Below, piece by piece: positions 34,809-48,000 of a DNA stretch of 64,000 bases. This stretch comes from Nicotiana tabacum (lineage: Eukaryota > Streptophyta > Magnoliopsida > Solanales > Solanaceae), in assembly GCF_000715075.1 (NCBI RefSeq), contig NC_134081.1, forward strand, positions 68,001,153-68,065,152, given 5' to 3'. Every line of letters starts with the position of its first letter. Positions within the stretch are counted from its first letter, which is position 1. A program made the translations under genes and the position numbers. A model generated the notes under the pieces. That model worked only from the letters and a program-made list of their open reading frames with translations, was not told the DNA's origin and ran no database searches.

Positions 34809-37800
34809 TGTCATGCCCCCTTTTTCTTTCTCGCGAAAGCGGGGTTTCGACGTGTGAGAACTCTTTTAAAGGATGAGATTAAAAGAGAAGAGTCACCACC
34901 TAACGATATTTGAGGTGCGTTAGGGCACCTATTGTGCAGATAACTCGGTTTGACTAGTCAACGTTATCAAAGATCGGGTAAAGGCTTAAATTACCTCAAA
35001 AAGAAGGTGTTAGGCACTCTTCGAGGTCCACAACTATGGGTACCGGCCGATTAGATGATCAAATAAAGATAGAGGATAAAAGGTCGGAGAGCTTTATTAT
35101 AACACATTGAGAGTGGGTACACATATTTATGACTACAAGGATATAACTATAACGTTTTATATTAGATGACTAAGTGTATGAAGGAAAGGGGGTCCTAAGT
35201 TTTTTAGCCTAAAGGATCACCCCGTGCAACATAAATAATACTTCGCAACTCCTTTTAGATAGGAGTTGCTCATATTATTCAGCGGGCACAGACTATCATC
35301 TCCTGCTACCCAATTACTATGTTAAAGTTGTTTACCTAAAGGCACTCTAATTCAATTCTAAGTCGTACCCTATACGTGCACTACCCGTCCCATGCCTATG
35401 ATCCAGGAGGCATTGGACCTCTATTTGGGTGGTTCTAAACATTACTTAGGCTGCTCAAAATGATAAAACTAAGTGACATTCAAAACAAGTAGGACTTCAC
35501 GTAAATGCAGTTAAAAGACCAAGTTAGCCTCCACACGTAAAACTAATGCACGCAGGCAGATTTTACATTAGGCAGTAGATAATCCTAGAATTGAGGCAAA
35601 TTAGAGTCATTAAGCCCTATAGATATGGTTTCTATGTGACTTTGATTTTAAGCGCACAAGCAGTGCTGATTATCTTAGAACAATGAATTTACAGATTATA
35701 GGTGTTACAAATCCTGTAGGCATAATCTCTAAATGAGGCAATAAAGCCGTTTGAAAGCTTGAAATAATTACCCGCGTTTGATTTTATTAGCATACTTTCT
35801 AGGTGAATAACAACATCCTATAGGCAGGATTTCTAAGAGTGGGCAATTGAAACTGATTCTATAATACTTTGTCCCTATAGGCATGTTTTCTAGGCGATCA
35901 ATATGATAGAAATAGCAATAACAATAGCTAATTAATCAATTAAGATCCTATAGACATGATATCTAGATGAGGATCAGTAGGACATAAGTTAATAATAATC
36001 CTATAGGAATAGTATCTAATGAATATGCTGTAGTTACACTAATTTAGCGAATAGTTGTTGACATTGATTTCCTATAGATATGTTGTCTAATAATGCAAAG
36101 TAGTAGGCGTAGTAAAACAGGTTGAGTGTGTGATTCCCTATAGGCATGGTTTCTACTAGTGTACATAATATTATGACCTTGCCTTTCAGCCGGCCAAAGA
36201 GCCAAGTGTTTCAGTAAATCCTATAGGCATGTTTTTCTACCCTTTTATGCAAACATTAGAATATACCCATTTTTCCAATTTCCCTAACACCCCAATTCTT
36301 TGTTATTACAAATTATTACAGGCCCAAAGAATATAAATATAAATGTTACACGTGAATAAGGCTACAGGCCCAAGAGCAGGCCTAAAACATGAAGTTAACC
36401 CAGCACTGCCTAGGCCTTCAACAAGCTTAATTTCCACAAATAGCATGCCCATGTCCAAACATCTCTCAAGCAGGAAACTATGTCCATCGGCACAACCCAA
36501 AGTCACAAAGGAACTCATGCGAGGCCAAAAGGTCACAAATTGACGACATGACCCAAATAAATTATCGAATCACACAAAAATAAATTAAGCAACCTCGTTT
36601 ACAGATTCAACAAACACAATAAGAGAGGCAAGATAAGTTTCGGAGACAGCTTAAGTTCCACCAGCAAAGAGGGTGGCCAAAGGACCTCAAATCGTAGTGT
36701 GTCAGAGTTCACAAGAGTCTCAAATGGACCCCGAGCAGTGCTCACATTAGGGAGGTCAATAGAGAGAGTTTTGGTAGCCTTGGCTTTCAGCCGGCCAAGA
36801 GTGATAGATTCAGAATAATATAGATAATAGATGAGAGTGAGAGAATAGTGATTAAGTGATAGAAATTGAAGAGGTGCACTTGTACTTTAGAAGCAGACAT
36901 AGCAGAGTTGATTAAACATAGAACATGCCAGTTAAGAGAATCAACAAGACTTAGAGGACATGTTGGTATTACAGGTTCAAATACTTAGCAACAGATAGCA
37001 CGTTGGCAGTAAAACATATTTAGAGTTAGGGGAAACAGGTTTTCGGAGATTATAAGATCAACATATAAGGGTGCACAATGCCACACAAATTCAGAAAAGA
37101 GCATTAACCTAAAGGATTTCAAATGTCAGTCTAGTACAATGAAAGTTCTAGCATGACAGTTTTAATAAAGTCCCAGATAGCATATCAACATACTCATGGT
37201 ACAGCTTGGCCAATATCATGAAAAATTTAACATGATGGGGAATAGATCATAGTATAGAAACTTATGGCATAAAACGAGGTAGATTACCTACTCATTAACA
37301 TACATAAGAGGGAAAATGAGATATTTATCTAAAATCATAAGTGGTGCTGAAGATGAGGATTACAAATAGCAAAGAAGCAGTATTACAACATGAAACCCAT
37401 ATAGTTGTGGCTAGTATACAAAGAACAGTCGATTAAACACAAAAGTTAGCACTAAATGATTCATTCAAAGTAGAGGGAGATTTTCATAGAGTTTTAGTAG
37501 TATCCAAAGCAAGGCATGGAGGGGATTCTATAACTAACAACAGATAGTCATAACAATCAGATTTAAAAGAACACATAAGATAGACATGCATTAAAACTCA
37601 AAACTAAAACATGTTCAGATGCTAGAAAAAATACAGAGGTACAAAACTTATTCCAAAAGAGAAAAAGGAAAACCAAAATAGAAGTGCAGGCCATAGTGAA
37701 GAACACATATTAGCCTAACACAAACTAAGAACAAACAGGAAACAATTACATGTATTAAAATGCACTCAACTATCAAAATATAGAATAATAGGGGAGTATT

Positions 37801-39353
37801 GAACGATATCATAGCAGTGCAATATCAGGGATTCATAACTAAATCATGCTCACAGGATTCAAACACATATAGGTATGCAGAAGAAAGATATTTAACATTG
37901 CAAAGGTTAAAACCACTAACCAGTAGCAAAATTAGACAAGCAATAGAATAATAAGGAGCTTAGAATACTGGTAGCAAGAACCCCAGGTCTCCGATTCTTC
38001 AAAGTTCACAAGAACCTCGTAAGGGCCCCGAGCAGTGCTTGCACTAGAGGAGGTAGATAATATTATGGCCTTCGCTTTCAGCAGGCCAAAGAGACAAGTA
38101 TTTTAGAGAAGATGAACGGGTGAGAGAGGTATTGAGTGTAATAGCCGTGATAACTTCCGTCCCTAGAGGGGAATTGAGGAGGGGTTTATATAGTGGTAGG
38201 AATCAAACAAATAAATAAGGAAAACAATCAATCAAACATAAATATGGAAAGAAAATACCGCATGCAATCAGTAATGGAGTGGGTAAAAGGAAAAGTATAA
38301 AATTTTGAACCCTAATTCAACAGAAATCGGAGAATCGACCAAAGATTTTGGTGAATCGGCTTCATATCACCTTGTCATGAACATATACAGACGGATAAAC
38401 GTCTAGATCTTGCAGATTGAAGATAAATTCCCTTTGATTCGAAGATTTATACTTGTCAAAATAGAGCAAATACTATGTAATACCATAAAGAAACAACCAT
38501 TAGCGAAGGAACACCAATATGGTAAGCAAATAATGGGTGAATCCAATTGTTAACGGGATTAGAAGAGGGTTTGGAAAAGGCGGCGATTAGGGTTCTTCAG
38601 AGAAGAGGGGGGATTGTAGGAATTTCAGGGCGGCGGGTTGGTAAGAAATGGGCTAGGGTTTTGGGTAAGGAGGAATATAAAGAAACAGGTAGGTGTGTTA
38701 TGGGTCGTTGATCATTTGAGATCAATGGCTAGCATTGCAAGGGAGACGGGGCGGGTTATTTGAAACGGGTTCCACCTGGGTTGAGATTAAGGGGTCATTT
38801 GGATTAGGCTGCTGAAGAGGAGAGTGAGTGGGCTAAGTGTTTGGGCCAAAATTGGTCCAAATATTAGCCTAAAATTGGGCCAGTTTTTAAATAAGAGATT
38901 AAGGGAAAATAATTTAATAAAAATAGTTTAAAAAATGCTATCTATGCAACTTAATACTTTAAAATGATAGTATAAGATTATAAAAATGTAGAAACTTATT
39001 TTGACTTTGAATAAACTGACAAATGCAATAAATTGCGAAATGTAGGCCATTATTGCAAGATTGTGAAAATAGCCTAAAATACTAATATAATTATATGAAA
39101 TGAAGTAAAAAATATTTGAAACATGTATATGGAGGCAAATAATAATTTTATATGATTAGGTCATCACAAAATATTTTAGAGGAATAATTAGTAAATATTC
39201 AAGTAATTTAGGTGCAAGAAAATTAGCTTTAAAGCTCTAAAAATTATGAAAAATACATGTATAATTCTTATAAACTAAATAATGATGCAAAATGAAATGT
39301 TGAAAATATATATACTATTTGGAAAAGTATGAAGGCAAAATTGGGTAACAACA
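34809..39353 (-). repeat. Element C 5' LTR
   Basis: It runs from TGTCATGCCCCC to GTAACAACA. It matches 18255-22830 throughout, with these local differences: a missing block of about 30 bases near 35050, a foreign patch at 36167-36214, and a changed segment near 36600-36650. The TATA box is at 38185-38193 (minus) and the nine spaced motifs are at 35609-36242. Confidence 0.93.
38185..38193 (-). promoter_or_regulatory. TATA box of element C, right (5') LTR
   Basis: The complement is ctatataaa followed by cccctcctc, identical to the left LTR box. This copy would drive the genomic RNA. Confidence 0.65.
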
Positions 39354-39358
39354 CAAGG
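39354..39358. repeat. Target site duplication of element C, right copy
   Basis: caagg directly follows the LTR terminus aacaaca. It matches the undisturbed B LTR sequence at the equivalent place (cttcaaggtatacc). Confidence 0.8.
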
Positions 39359-39660
39359 TATACTTGCTCGACATCCACAGGCCTCAGAGTCACCTTCAGT
39401 CATTACTTTTTCTACTATTTATCTTCTACTCAGACAATGTTGTACTGGAGGTTTTTTCTGTAGAGCTTATGACTGAGTTCCACTGATTTTGGGATCTTAT
39501 TACTAACGTTCCCGATTTGGAGTTATAACGAGCTTATTCAGTTTATTTTATCATCTTAATTCGTTATTTGTCTTAAGTTATTTATGAATGTTAGGCTTAC
39601 CTAGTGATACAGTCTAAGTTCCATCACGACTACCTTAGGTGGGATTTTGGGGTCGTGACA
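39354..39660 (+). repeat. Element B 3' LTR, second part
   Basis: It continues the B LTR after the nested element C and matches 10780-11088 of the 5' stub, ending ggggtcgtgaca at 39660. The neighbouring ataac cannot be tested as a target duplication because the left end of B is lost. Confidence 0.9.
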
Positions 39661-40337
39661 ATAACACTCTCCACGATAGCGACACTCCCTACGTGATCAC
39701 GATGAACACTAGAGCACCTGAAATCAGCTACCCCAAACATGAGTGAAATGGTCTGAAACTCATCCGAAACACACCAGATACCCCCGAGACCCCATCCAAT
39801 CAAACCAACCAATCCCAAAAGATAACGCGGACCTACTCAAGGCCTCAAATCACACAAAATAATATCAAAATCATGAATCACACCTTAATCCAAACTTAAC
39901 GAACTAAACCAAATTTCCAAATTCAAAATTTATGCCGAATATGCCTAAACAACTCGGAATGACCTCAAATTTTACACACAAGTTCCAAATGACGAAACGA
40001 ACCAATTACATCTTTCGGAACCAAAATCTGAATCTAATAACATCAAAGTCAACTCCTTGTCAAACCTTTGAACCTTCCACTTAAGTCCAAAATCATCATA
40101 CGATCCTATTGGAACCATCAAAACACCATTTTAGGGTCGTTTACATAAAAGTCAAACCTCGGTCAACTCTTATGACTTAAGCTTCCAACCTTAGAACTAA
40201 GTGCTCCAATTCACTCCAAACCTTTCCAAACCCAAACCAACCATCCTCGCTAGTTACACAACAATAAATACATGCACGAAAAGTATCAAATAGGGGAACA
40301 AGGCTAAAATAATCAAAACGATCGGTCGGGTCGTTAG
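39661..40337 (-). repeat. LTR fragment H1 (Tekay type), minus strand
   Basis: The complement begins aacgacccgaccgatcg and continues with the usual LTR start region (tttagccttgttcccc, agttgaccgaggtttgac). It covers about the first 680 bases of an LTR in element sense. It stops at the end of element B on one side and is short of its terminal bases (gggtcgtta then g) on the other. No coding sequence is attached. Confidence 0.75.
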
Positions 40338-42037
40338 ATTCAGGTAGTCACAAAGTGATTAAAAATGTTTCATATAAATCATATTTTTCAAACTAAGGCA
40401 TATTAATAGCCTAAGGTTTAATCCGGTCATAAGCCACACATAGCACTTGTGCACACACTCGTCATCTCATGTGCACCTCACTTTTCATGTAACAAAAATA
40501 GGCAATTAAGGCCAAATACAAAAGTGGTATTCCCTCACACAAGATTAGGCAAGATACTTACCTCAAACAAGCCAAAAAATACTTTAAACAGCCCTTGCCT
40601 CTCGAATCAGCCTCCAAACGGGTCAAATCTAGACAAAAAACTCAATAACATCAAACATAGCTATAGAAATCGATTCCAATTAATAACGCTCCGATTTTTA
40701 TCAAATATCAAAGAGTCAACCAAAACATTAACTTGGGCCCGCCTCCTGGAACCCAAGAAAAATCCCAAATCCGAGAATCCATTTTGAATATGAGTTCAAA
40801 TATATAAGTTTCATCCAAATCCGACTCTGAATTAGGCTTTAAATCTATATATTTTCATTTTAGAAATGTTTTGCCCAAATCCCCAATTTCTCACTTAGAT
40901 TCACCAATCAAATGTCATATTCAAGGATGAAGTCATGACTAATAATCAAATTTCAGTCAAGAACACTTACCCTAGTCCAAATGGTTAAATCGCCTCAAAA
41001 ATTGCCCTAATACGAGCTCCTAATCTCAAAATATGATAAAATAAGCCAAATCGTCGAACTTAATACACTGGCCAGTCTTTTCGCATCTGCGATAAAAACC
41101 GCTGCTTTTAAAGCGTCGCTTTTGCGACCAGTAACTCGCCTCTGCGAGCATGACTAAAAAGTCGATCAACCACTTTCGCGACCACACTTCTGCTTCTGCG
41201 AACAAAGATGTGCATCTACGCTCGCGTTTCTACGCACAATACACCACATATGCACACCTCACCTTCCCAAGCATTCCTCCGAACCTGTGATCACTGTCCG
41301 CATCTGTGGACTCGCACCTGTGGACCAAAACTTGCAGATGCGAAAATACCATAATCAAAAGTATTACAAGACACCAAACAATCTAAAAAAATTTTGAAAC
41401 ACACCTGAGGCCCCTGGGACACTGTCCAATCATACAGACCAATCCCAAAACATAACACGGGCCTACTAGAGGTCTCAAATCACATGGAATAACATCAAAA
41501 CCACAAATCACACCTCAGTTGAAGCTTAGTGAACTAACTAACTTCCAAACTTTCAACACTCATGTCAAACCGCATCTAAAAAACTCGAATTGGTCTCAAA
41601 TATTTGCACACAAGTCCTAAATGATAAAATAAACCTATTCCAACTTTCGTAATAACAATCCGAATCCGATAACATCAAAGTCAACTCCCTCTCAACCATG
41701 AACTTTCTAAACCTTCAAATTTCCAACTTTTGCCATTTAGAGCCAAATCAATGTATGAACCTCCAAATCCAAATCCGACATACACAAAAATTATCATACG
41801 AACCTTTTGGAGCCATCATAACGCTATTCTATGGTCATTTACACAAAAGTCAAATTCCTGACAACTCTTACAACTTAAGCTTCTAACCTTGAAACTAAGC
41901 ATTCCAGTTCAATCCAAAACTCTCCTGAAACCAAACTAACGATCTCCGCAAGTCACATAACAATAAATACACATATGAGAAGCACCAAATGAGAAAACAG
42001 GGCTCAAATATCCAAAATAATCGGTCGGGTCATTACC
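40338..42037 (-). repeat. LTR fragment H2 (Tekay type), minus strand
   Basis: The complement starts near taatgacccgaccgatt at 42037 and runs through the standard LTR order: LTR start region, CpG word array (41075-41345, words such as tcgcatctgcga and ctcgcctctgcgag), then the promoter-distal part. About 1.7 kb is present, and the 3' part of the LTR in element sense is missing. It borders the copia relic on its right. Confidence 0.72.
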
Positions 42038-42059
42038 CAAACTAGATTCACTGTGATAA

Positions 42060-42600
42060 CAAATGAAATAACCTTTTTAGAGAAATTATTCCTATAAACA
42101 AACGTGTGATGAAACATCTAAGTGTTCTCCTAGTGACCTGGGAAAGAAAAGTAAATGCAATCATAGAAGCAAGAAATCTTCACACACTGATCATGGATGA
42201 CCTTATCGGATACCTAAAGACTTATGAGCTAAAAATACATCAGGAACATAGAATGGATGGACCCTAGAAAGACAAGAACTTGGTTTTCAAGACTTCAAAA
42301 AAACTAGAAACCAATGAAGAGGAGATAGATCTGCTAACCCATAGGTTCTAAAGGATGATCATAAAAGGCAGATTCAGATGAAAAAGAAAGGGAACACTTC
42401 CAAAATAAAAGCTCCAGAAAAGAGCAACTCAAATGTATATTACAAGTGTGGGAGTCTTGATCACTTTAATAGAGATTCTCCTATATGGAAGGTTGAGTGA
42501 AAGAAGAACAATACTGATAAAGTGAAAGAACACAAAAAGGACCAGGTTCTTGAAAGAAAGAAGCAAAAGAATACAACAGATAAGAATGTAAAAGGGTAGT
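42060..42600 (+). pseudogene. Copia gag remnant
   Basis: Translated blocks VTWERKVNAIIEARNLHTL and MDDLIGYLKTYELK at about 42137-42230 are typical of copia Gag. A zinc knuckle at about 42434-42475 reads YKCGSLDHFNRDS, where two of the CCHC residues are changed. Stops occur throughout. The region 42600-43130, where protease would be expected, shows no recognisable protease motif and seems deleted or very degraded. Confidence 0.75.
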
Positions 42601-43099
42601 GACAGCCATGAGAAATATCTCCAGTGGTGAATCTGACGAGGAAAGTAATGTGAAGGATAAATCCCTAATGGTCGTAAGGCAACTTTTACTCAGATGATGA
42701 AAACATCCTTGCATTAGAGGCAAACTCTGAATTAGAAAGATGATCAATCTGAGGTAAGATGAGAAGAAGCAAGAATATGTGGTACTTAGACAGCAGCTTG
42801 CTCTCGGCACATGATAGGAAAAAGAGAAAATTTTCTCTGACGAACAGTCTTGCATGGAAGGAATGTGGCATTCTGTAATAATTTAAAAAAAAAGGCATTA
42901 CTGGAATAGGTATGATTGGTAAGTCCCGCTCCTTTGCGATTAAGAATGTATGTTTTATAAATTATTTGAAACAAAATCTGTTGAGAGACTCTAGAATGTA
43001 ATTAAAGGAACAAGTTAGAATTTACCTCTGGTGATTTTACTGTCAATAATCTAAATTCTGGAGTCTAGTCCTTAAGAAAAAAGGTACAATATTATTTAA

Positions 43100-43800
43100 A
43101 AAGTTGATATTATGTCCCTTTATGAGAATGAACTAATAAATCTTAGTGATATTAATGATGATCCTCTGTTGTGGCATAAATGGCTAGGGCATGCATGTTT
43201 ATCACTACTGAACAAGTTGGTAACAAAGAACTTGATTCTTGGTTTGTCAAAATTCAGGTTTATGAAAGACAATGTGTGTCTTGTCTAAATGGTAAACATG
43301 TTAAGTCCTCCTTCAAATCAAAGAAAGTGATAAGTACTTCTAGACCCTTAGAGCTACATCATATAAATTTATGTGGTCCAATGAGAGTATAAAGTAAAAG
43401 TGGAAAGATGTATGTATTTGTAATTCTTGATGAGTATTCCAGGTTCATATGCACATTATTTCTTGCTTCTAAATATAAAACATATAATGTGTTTCTTGCA
43501 TTCATAAAGAAATTGCAAAAAATGAATAATTAACTTTATAGCATTAGGTTTGACCATGATACTGAGTTTGAAAATGCTAGATTTCTTGAAGATTGTATTA
43601 ACATGGCATAGATCATAATTTTTCTACACCTAAGGCTCCTAAAAAATGATATTGTTGAAAGAAATAATAGGCTTCTAGAGGATATGGAAAGAACCATGTT
43701 AATTACTGGTAGATTTTCAAAGAACTTTTGGGTTGAGGTTGTGAACACTACATGACTAGACCTTTGTTAGAGAAAACCCCCTATGAATTACTAAAATATC
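43100..43800 (+). pseudogene. Copia integrase remnant
   Basis: The pre-integrase block DDPLLWHKWLGHACLSLLNKL is at 43155-43220, with a CVSCLNGKH pair after it. The catalytic core begins LELHHINLCGPMRV at about 43350, where the first Asp is Asn. Further blocks are YVFVILDEYSRF (43410) and RFDHDTEFENARF (43545, second Asp present). The third block around 43655 reads IVERNNRLLEDM, with the Glu present. Stops and frameshifts separate the pieces. Confidence 0.82.
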
Positions 43801-44399
43801 GGACCTAATCTAACTCAGCCTAAGAACCTTTAGTTGTAAGTTTGTTTTGCATAATAATTGGAAAAAGACTTTATAAGTTTGATGCCAAAAGTAATGAGGG
43901 TGTATTCCTTGAGTATTCATCAAATAGTAAGGCTTATAAAGTGTATAATAAAAAAAACTATGTGTTAAAGAAAGTATTCATTTGATATTTTATGTAACTG
44001 ATCACATGGTTGAGAAAGGCTTGCAGGATGATGAAGATAATGGTGAAATCAAACTCATACAGAAATATGTTGATGGACCAAATCCAAACATCAGATCAAG
44101 GAGAGCCAACAAAAGAACCTAGTTCTCTGGAAGCTGAGTAAGGGTGCAACAGACAGACATGGGGAACTAAACAGGCTGATGTAGAACCAACTGGTAACAC
44201 TGAACTTGATTCTTCAGCTGATCAGGAACGAAACAATGGTAATCAGAAACTACAAGTAAAACATTAGAAGCACAAAAGCACTCATCCAATCCAAAATATT
44301 CTCACTCCTATGAGCTCTGGAATTCAAACTAGATCCAAAGTGAGAAATCTATGTGCCTTCTCAGCTTACTTGTCCATTATTAAGCCTAAAAATATTAAG

Positions 44400-45055
44400 A
44401 AGGCTTTTCAAGATACTAATTGAATTACGGCTATACAAGAAGAGCTTCATCAATTTGAGAGGAATAAAATGTAGCATCTAGAACCCCCGCAAAAGAATAG
44501 AACTATCAAAAAATCAAGTAGGTTTTCAGAAATAAGCGGAATGATCAAGGCGTTATCACAAGAAATAATGTAAGGTTCATAGTACAAGGCTACAATCAAT
44601 AAGAGAGTATAGATTATGATGAGACTTTTTAACCTATTGCTAGAATAGAGGCCATATGGATGCTCATTGGTTTTATAGCTTATATGGAGTTTAAATTGTT
44701 GAAAATTGATGTCAAGATTGCATTTTGCAATGGATATCGGAAGAAAAAGGGTCTTAGTGTGTCTGCCTCCAGGTTTTGAAAGCGATGAATTTCTTGATCA
44801 TATCTACAAGTTAGACAAGACTTTATATGGATTGAATCAAGCACCAAGGCCATAGTATGAGAGGTTGTCACAATTCCTTCTGGAGAAAGGGTTCACTAGA
44901 GGTAAAATGGATAACACATTATTTTTGAAGAAGAAAGGTAAAAGTCTGTTGATTTGTTTTGGTTTATGTTAATGATATCATTGTTATGCTACTAATGAAT
45001 CTTTGTATATTGAGTTTATAAACTTGATGGGAATTTAATTTGATAAGACTATGAT
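44400..45055 (+). pseudogene. Copia reverse transcriptase, N-terminal part, YVDD changed to YVND
   Basis: The blocks are FRNKRNDQGVI-like at 44525, DVKIAFCNGY at about 44710 (normally DVKTAFLNG), KLDKTLYGLNQAPRP at 44810 followed by a stop replacing Trp, and motif C at 44965-44976 reading YVND. One catalytic Asp is therefore Asn. The frame runs into element D at 45056. Confidence 0.85.
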
Positions 45056-48000
45056 TGTCACGGTCTAATTTCCAGCATAGATCATGATGGCACTCAACGA
45101 TGCCGTTAGGCAAGCCAACGGTAAACCATCAATACAACAACCCTTCAAAATACTTTTTAAAAATCAATAATTACAATAATAGAGTGGAGATAGGTTTCGA
45201 AACTGTGGTAACATACTTTCATTCCTACTAAGTAACAAGATATGAATAAAATATAAAGTGATATGATATAAATATCAAGTACAACCATGAACAACTACTA
45301 AAATCCCCAAAACCCGGCGTCACAAGTACATGAGCATCTACTTGAATATACAAAATTACTTCAACAATTGTCTACAATAGAAAATAGACAGTGTACAGTA
45401 AATGAATATGAAAAGGGACTCTGTGGGCAGATCGTAACTTAGAGAGCAACTCACCACAAAGTCTCCTCAGCAACTGCTCCTACGCGCCGATATGACCACC
45501 AAACGTACCTATCTCAGTACCTGTACAATTAGTGCAGAAGTGTAGCATGAGTACATGAATCAACGCGTACCCAGTAAGTATTTAGTCTAACCTCGAAGAA
45601 GTAGTGAAGAGGGATCGACATCGACACTTACTAGTGGTTCAAAACAGTGTACCTAAAAGTAGACAGGTATGAAACACAACAAGTACCAACATAACAGATA
45701 AATATAAATAACATTATTCTCAACGTAAGAATAATTACAAAATCATCAAATACCATAAAATGCCTCGAAGGAAACAAAGATAACCAATATCAAATACAAT
45801 ATCAATTCCCAGGTCAAGAAAACTCATATGTACGTTGACTCCCTATAAAATATTACGCATGATTCTACCGAGGCAAATGACCCCATCCCATAAGAGTGAT
45901 TATATAATATCCCGGCGTGGTCATACGCTCCGATCCCATAATACCGCTGAGGTCGTATGGCCCGATCTATTGATGCATCTCAAAATACTGTCGAGACGAA
46001 TGGCCCGATCTCATAATGGTACTATAGAGGCATTCAGCCTGATCCCATAATGGTACTGTTGAGGCGTTCAGCCTAATACCATAAGAAGGCTGAAACTTTT
46101 GATGGATCACCAGCCCAACTCACGAATATATGTGTGAATTATGAAGTCAAGAAATTTTCGGAAAAATACGTACAATGCGAGAGAAATACATAAGGGGAAG
46201 TATAATTTCCGGGGCTAGTCAACTAGAACACCAAGTTTATCGAATAGCAATGTTCGATACTTTACGCAAGTCTAGTCTCAATCTTAAACATAAATTAAAG
46301 AATAAAAGAGACAAGAATAACTCAAGTAGTAGAATTAAAGTATGGTGTGAGTCTACATCTATCTGGACATAATCAAGAATCTAGCATACGCACGGACACT
46401 CGTCACCTCAAACGTGCGTAGCTCCCATAACATATAGCACATAACAAATAGAGCACCTATGGGTTCCTCTTACAAGGTTATACAGGAAACTTACCTTGCA
46501 ACAAAATTCGATAATTGGCTCCAACGCCTCCCTAGCACCTCAACCCGATGCCAAATGATCCGAAGCTAGCCAAAGAACGCGAAAAACTAATTAAAATATG
46601 CTCAAACACTCATAATTTAACAATTAAAAACAATTCTCAACTCAACATAAAAAGTAAACAACGTCAACCCCCGGGTCCACGATCAGATTTCGAAAATTCT
46701 TGAGGATAAACATTTCCCGTAGCACAAAAATACCCAATTTTGTGGTCAAAACTCAAAAATACCATTTCTAGGTTTTCTTCTAAAATCCCACAATTATTAC
46801 CAATTTTCATTTTAAATTCCGTATATAATCCATGTATTAAGTTCACAACAAGTTGGAATAACTTAACTTATGATAAATAGCAAAAATGGTCTTTAAAAAT
46901 CACCCTAAATCGCCCTACTTGTGCTCCAAGAACATAAAAGTATAGAAATGTAATCAAAATCCCAAAATTAGATGCTTAATACCCCTGTCAGGTCTCCTTC
47001 TTTGAGATCGCGGTCAATAGACATGCGACCGCGGTTAACAAATGTTCCATTATCATTTTCTTTATCGTGATCGCAACCAAAAAGCCACGCGATCGCAATG
47101 TACAAAGTTTGTTTTCTTTTGCACAGACACCCTTTGCTATAATGGACATAACATTTTGTACAAAATTCTAAATAATAAAAGGTTTGATATTATGGAAGTT
47201 AGATTCAAAGGGCTACAACAATTATTTTAAATCATCCCCAAATTTCTTATCAATTACAAGTTATAAGCTCCTGAATTCAGACCAGTCATAGCGAAAATTT
47301 AATCCTACGCGACCGCAACCCTACCATCCGCGATCGCGATTCACAAGCCCTAAAATTCACTTTGGTCTTCACGATCACAGCCCAGAACTCCGCGATCACA
47401 ATTCACACCCCAATGATTAGTTATCTGCAGCTCATAAAGGCCTAAAAGTGGTTCTACCACCCCAAAACTCACCCGAGGCCCGAGGAACCCCGTCCAATCA
47501 ATCTAACAAGTTTATATACTCTATGTAAACTTGTCCAAAGGCTAGAAACACGAATTACAACATCAAAACCAAGGATTATGGATCAAACTCAATTTCCTAA
47601 ACTCTCTTATCTTTCAAACCTCCATGCTTCGCCGAACGCATTTGACTAACATTTAGACATTCCGGATTACGACCAAACTTCACACACAAGTTCCGATCAA
47701 CTAAATGAACCTATCCAAGGTCCCAGAACACCATCCGGAGTCCGATAATAGCAAAGTGTACTATATGTCAAACTTAGCGAATTCAAAAACCTTCAAAATG
47801 AAAACTTTCGACAATAAGCACTAAATTACTCTCGGATCACCCGATACGCAACCCGAACATATGACCAAGTCTGTTACAAACCTATAGGAACCTTCAAATC
47901 TCGATTCCGAGGTCGTTTACTTAAAAGGCAAACCTTGATCAACTCTTCCAACTTAAAGCTTCTGAATTGAGAATTACTCTCCCAAATGAACCCCGAACCT

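Larger units (their letters stand above)
18255..39353 (-). mobile_element. Element C: 21-kb Ty3/gypsy Tat/Ogre-lineage element, minus strand, nested in B
   Basis: Two LTRs of 4576 and 4545 bases (18255-22830 and 34809-39353) begin TGTC and end CA. They flank, in element sense, a primer site, ORF1, gag, protease, G-patch, RT, RNase H, a second archaeal-type RNase H, integrase, and a long 3' UTR with tandem repeats. The extra ORF1, the second RNase H after RT, the G-patch and the great length are the known marks of the Tat/Ogre lineage. Target duplication is taagg (18250-18254) against caagg (39354-39358), one mismatch. The B LTR reads continuously across the two edges, proving nesting. Confidence 0.93.
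10705..39660 (+). mobile_element. Element B: Ty3/gypsy chromovirus (Tekay/Del), plus strand, split by element C
   Basis: The components in order are a 5' LTR stub (10705-11088), a tRNA-iMet-type primer site, gag, protease, RT, RNase H, integrase and chromodomain (11288-15640), a polypurine tract, and a 3' LTR starting TGTAACGACCC at 15674. The LTR is interrupted at 18254 and resumes at 39354 with the expected next bases (cttgctcgacatcc). It ends at 39660 with gtcgtgaca. The interruption is element C. The chromodomain and LTR style place it in the Tekay/Del chromoviruses. The truncated left end means no target duplication can be tested. Confidence 0.9.

Noticed and set aside
42481..42855. Minus-strand open frame of 124 codons over the copia gag region
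   Set aside because: It is antisense to recognisable copia gag sequence and has no family resemblance.
42600..43130. Search for a copia protease in this interval
   Set aside because: No Asp-Ser-Gly or Asp-Thr-Gly context could be found in any frame, so no protease is annotated.
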